Positions 63,393 to 64,000 of a stretch of 64,000 bases of DNA are shown piece by piece. The stretch is from Bradyrhizobium sp. ISRA430. GTDB taxonomy: Bacteria > Pseudomonadota > Alphaproteobacteria > Rhizobiales > Xanthobacteraceae. Numbering within the stretch: the first letter of the stretch is position 1; the number at the start of each line of letters is the position of its first letter. Under the pieces are notes generated by a model. The model saw only the letters and a list, made by a program, of their open reading frames with translations, searched no databases and was not told where the DNA came from. The DNA is taken from NCBI RefSeq assembly GCF_029909975.1, contig NZ_CP094516.1:4588001-4652000 (forward strand). The letters run 5' to 3'. Position numbers and translations under genes: made by a program.

Positions 63393-63692
63393 TTACCTGG
63401 TCTCGACCTTTTCCGGCGTGATCACCTCGATCTTCGGCGGTGCCGTGAAGCACTTCACCGCCACGCGGCCGAACGTCTTCATATGCTCCATGGCACGATG
63501 CGGAACCAGCGCCTCGGCATTCTCCCACTGCTCGACGAACACCATCTTGGTGGGATCGGTGACGCTCTCGTGCAGATCATAGGCGATGTTGCCGGGCTCC
63601 TTCCGCGTCTCCTTGATGCAGGCGGTGGCGGCTGCGATGAATTCGGCGCGCGTTTCGGGCTTGATGGTCAAGGTGGCAACAACGTAGATCAC
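63393..63692 (-). CDS. Small monooxygenase-like protein (YgiN/ABM family) in the urease operon
   Basis: A 99-residue protein starting with GTG at 63692, preceded by GGGAGGA. The ferredoxin-like ABM fold is indicated by [40 protein letters not shown] and [13 protein letters not shown]. Such proteins act as quinol monooxygenases or bind small ligands. It lies between ureC and ureE, which appears to be a Bradyrhizobium-type arrangement. Its relation to urease is unknown. Confidence 0.9.
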   Translation of the reverse strand: MIYVVATLTIKPETRAEFIAAATACIKETRKEPGNIAYDLHESVTDPTKMVFVEQWENAEALVPHRAMEHMKTFGRVAVKCFTAPPKIEVITPEKVETR

Positions 63693-63832
63693 GAGAAATC
63701 CTCCCGGCTTTTCTTTCTAAGGTAAGATACCGGGCGCGACATTAGACCAGGCGGGATCGAACGCAAAACCGGAAAAACTGCCCCCGGACATCGCTCGGGA
63801 CCTATTCTTGGGACATGTGTCGAGGCGCTATT

Positions 63833-64000
63833 TCAGTACATGAAATATCGCTGTGCCATCGGCAGTACCTCGGCCGGCGCGCAGGTCAAAAGTTCGCCGT
63901 CGGCGCGGACCTCGTAGGTCTCCGGATCGACCTCGATATTGGGCGTCGCGTCGTTGTGGATCATGCTCTTCTTGGAGATCTTTCCGCGGGTGTTCTGAAC
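63833..64000 (-). CDS. ureC: Urease alpha subunit UreC, C-terminal end only
   Basis: The last 55 residues of UreC are visible, cut by the window edge. They read through [20 protein letters not shown], then [20 protein letters not shown], and end PMAQRYFMY, which is the conserved terminus of urease alpha. UreC holds the dinuclear nickel site that hydrolyses urea; those residues lie outside the window. The monooxygenase-like gene starts 140 bases downstream. Confidence 0.95.
   Translation of the reverse strand, partial: VQNTRGKISKKSMIHNDATPNIEVDPETYEVRADGELLTCAPAEVLPMAQRYFMY

Overview
The window is a gene-dense, high-GC chromosomal segment of an alphaproteobacterium, most likely a Bradyrhizobium. 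The inference rests on gene content and order: a PhyR-NepR-EcfG general stress locus flanked by an HWE-type kinase, an RcdA-type CtrA-degradation adaptor, a ureC/monooxygenase/ureE/ureF/ureG order, a TfdA-alpha-like dioxygenase, and mosaic palindromic intergenic repeats that recur throughout. No rRNA, tRNA, insertion sequence, prophage or CRISPR array was seen. The region reads as core genome.

Layout. 0-9.2 kb: end of a Sel1-repeat gene, an inositol-monophosphatase-family gene, an RND efflux pump with its adaptor, and a MotA/TolQ-like plus OmpA-like pair followed by an acetyltransferase. 9.4-24.5 kb: ABC exporter, ribosomal protein L31, rcdA, a DUF1192 protein, a quinone-oxidoreductase-like protein, two cyclic-di-GMP proteins, galU, a lytic transglycosylase, an SGNH-fold protein with substituted catalytic residues, and a CsbD protein. 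24.5-34.5 kb: two divergent SDR genes with a TfdA-like dioxygenase, YqgE, a DsbD-N-domain protein, a flippase, a TauE/SafE exporter, a 3-hydroxybutyrate dehydrogenase overlapping a patatin, and a CAP-domain lipoprotein. 34.5-46.1 kb: an almost complete sulfate assimilation block. One leftward run holds cysG, DUF2849, cysI, DUF934, cysH, sbp, cysT, cysW and cysA; a divergent run holds cysD and cysNC. 46.5-56.2 kb: malate synthase G, then envelope and stress genes, including a CsbD protein, a 51-residue membrane protein, a chemoreceptor, an L,D-transpeptidase, an AI-2E-family permease and a YqjD/YqjE-like pair. 56.4-61 kb: phyR, nepR, ecfG and the HWE-type kinase. 61-64 kb: urease accessory genes and the 3' end of ureC.

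The most striking signal is regulatory. Matches to the sigma-EcfG promoter (GGAAC, 16 or 17 bases, CGTT) lie 29 to 99 bases upstream of eight genes or operons in this window, each in the correct orientation, and five of them are exact. They precede both CsbD genes, the 51-residue membrane protein, the L,D-transpeptidase, the AI-2E permease, the YqjD/YqjE pair, phyR and nepR-ecfG. The stress regulator and a set of cell-envelope effectors therefore appear to sit together within about 10 kb, with one more member at 24.4 kb. The neighbouring kinase-like protein has lost the ATP-binding N-box, which suggests a PhyP-like phosphatase.
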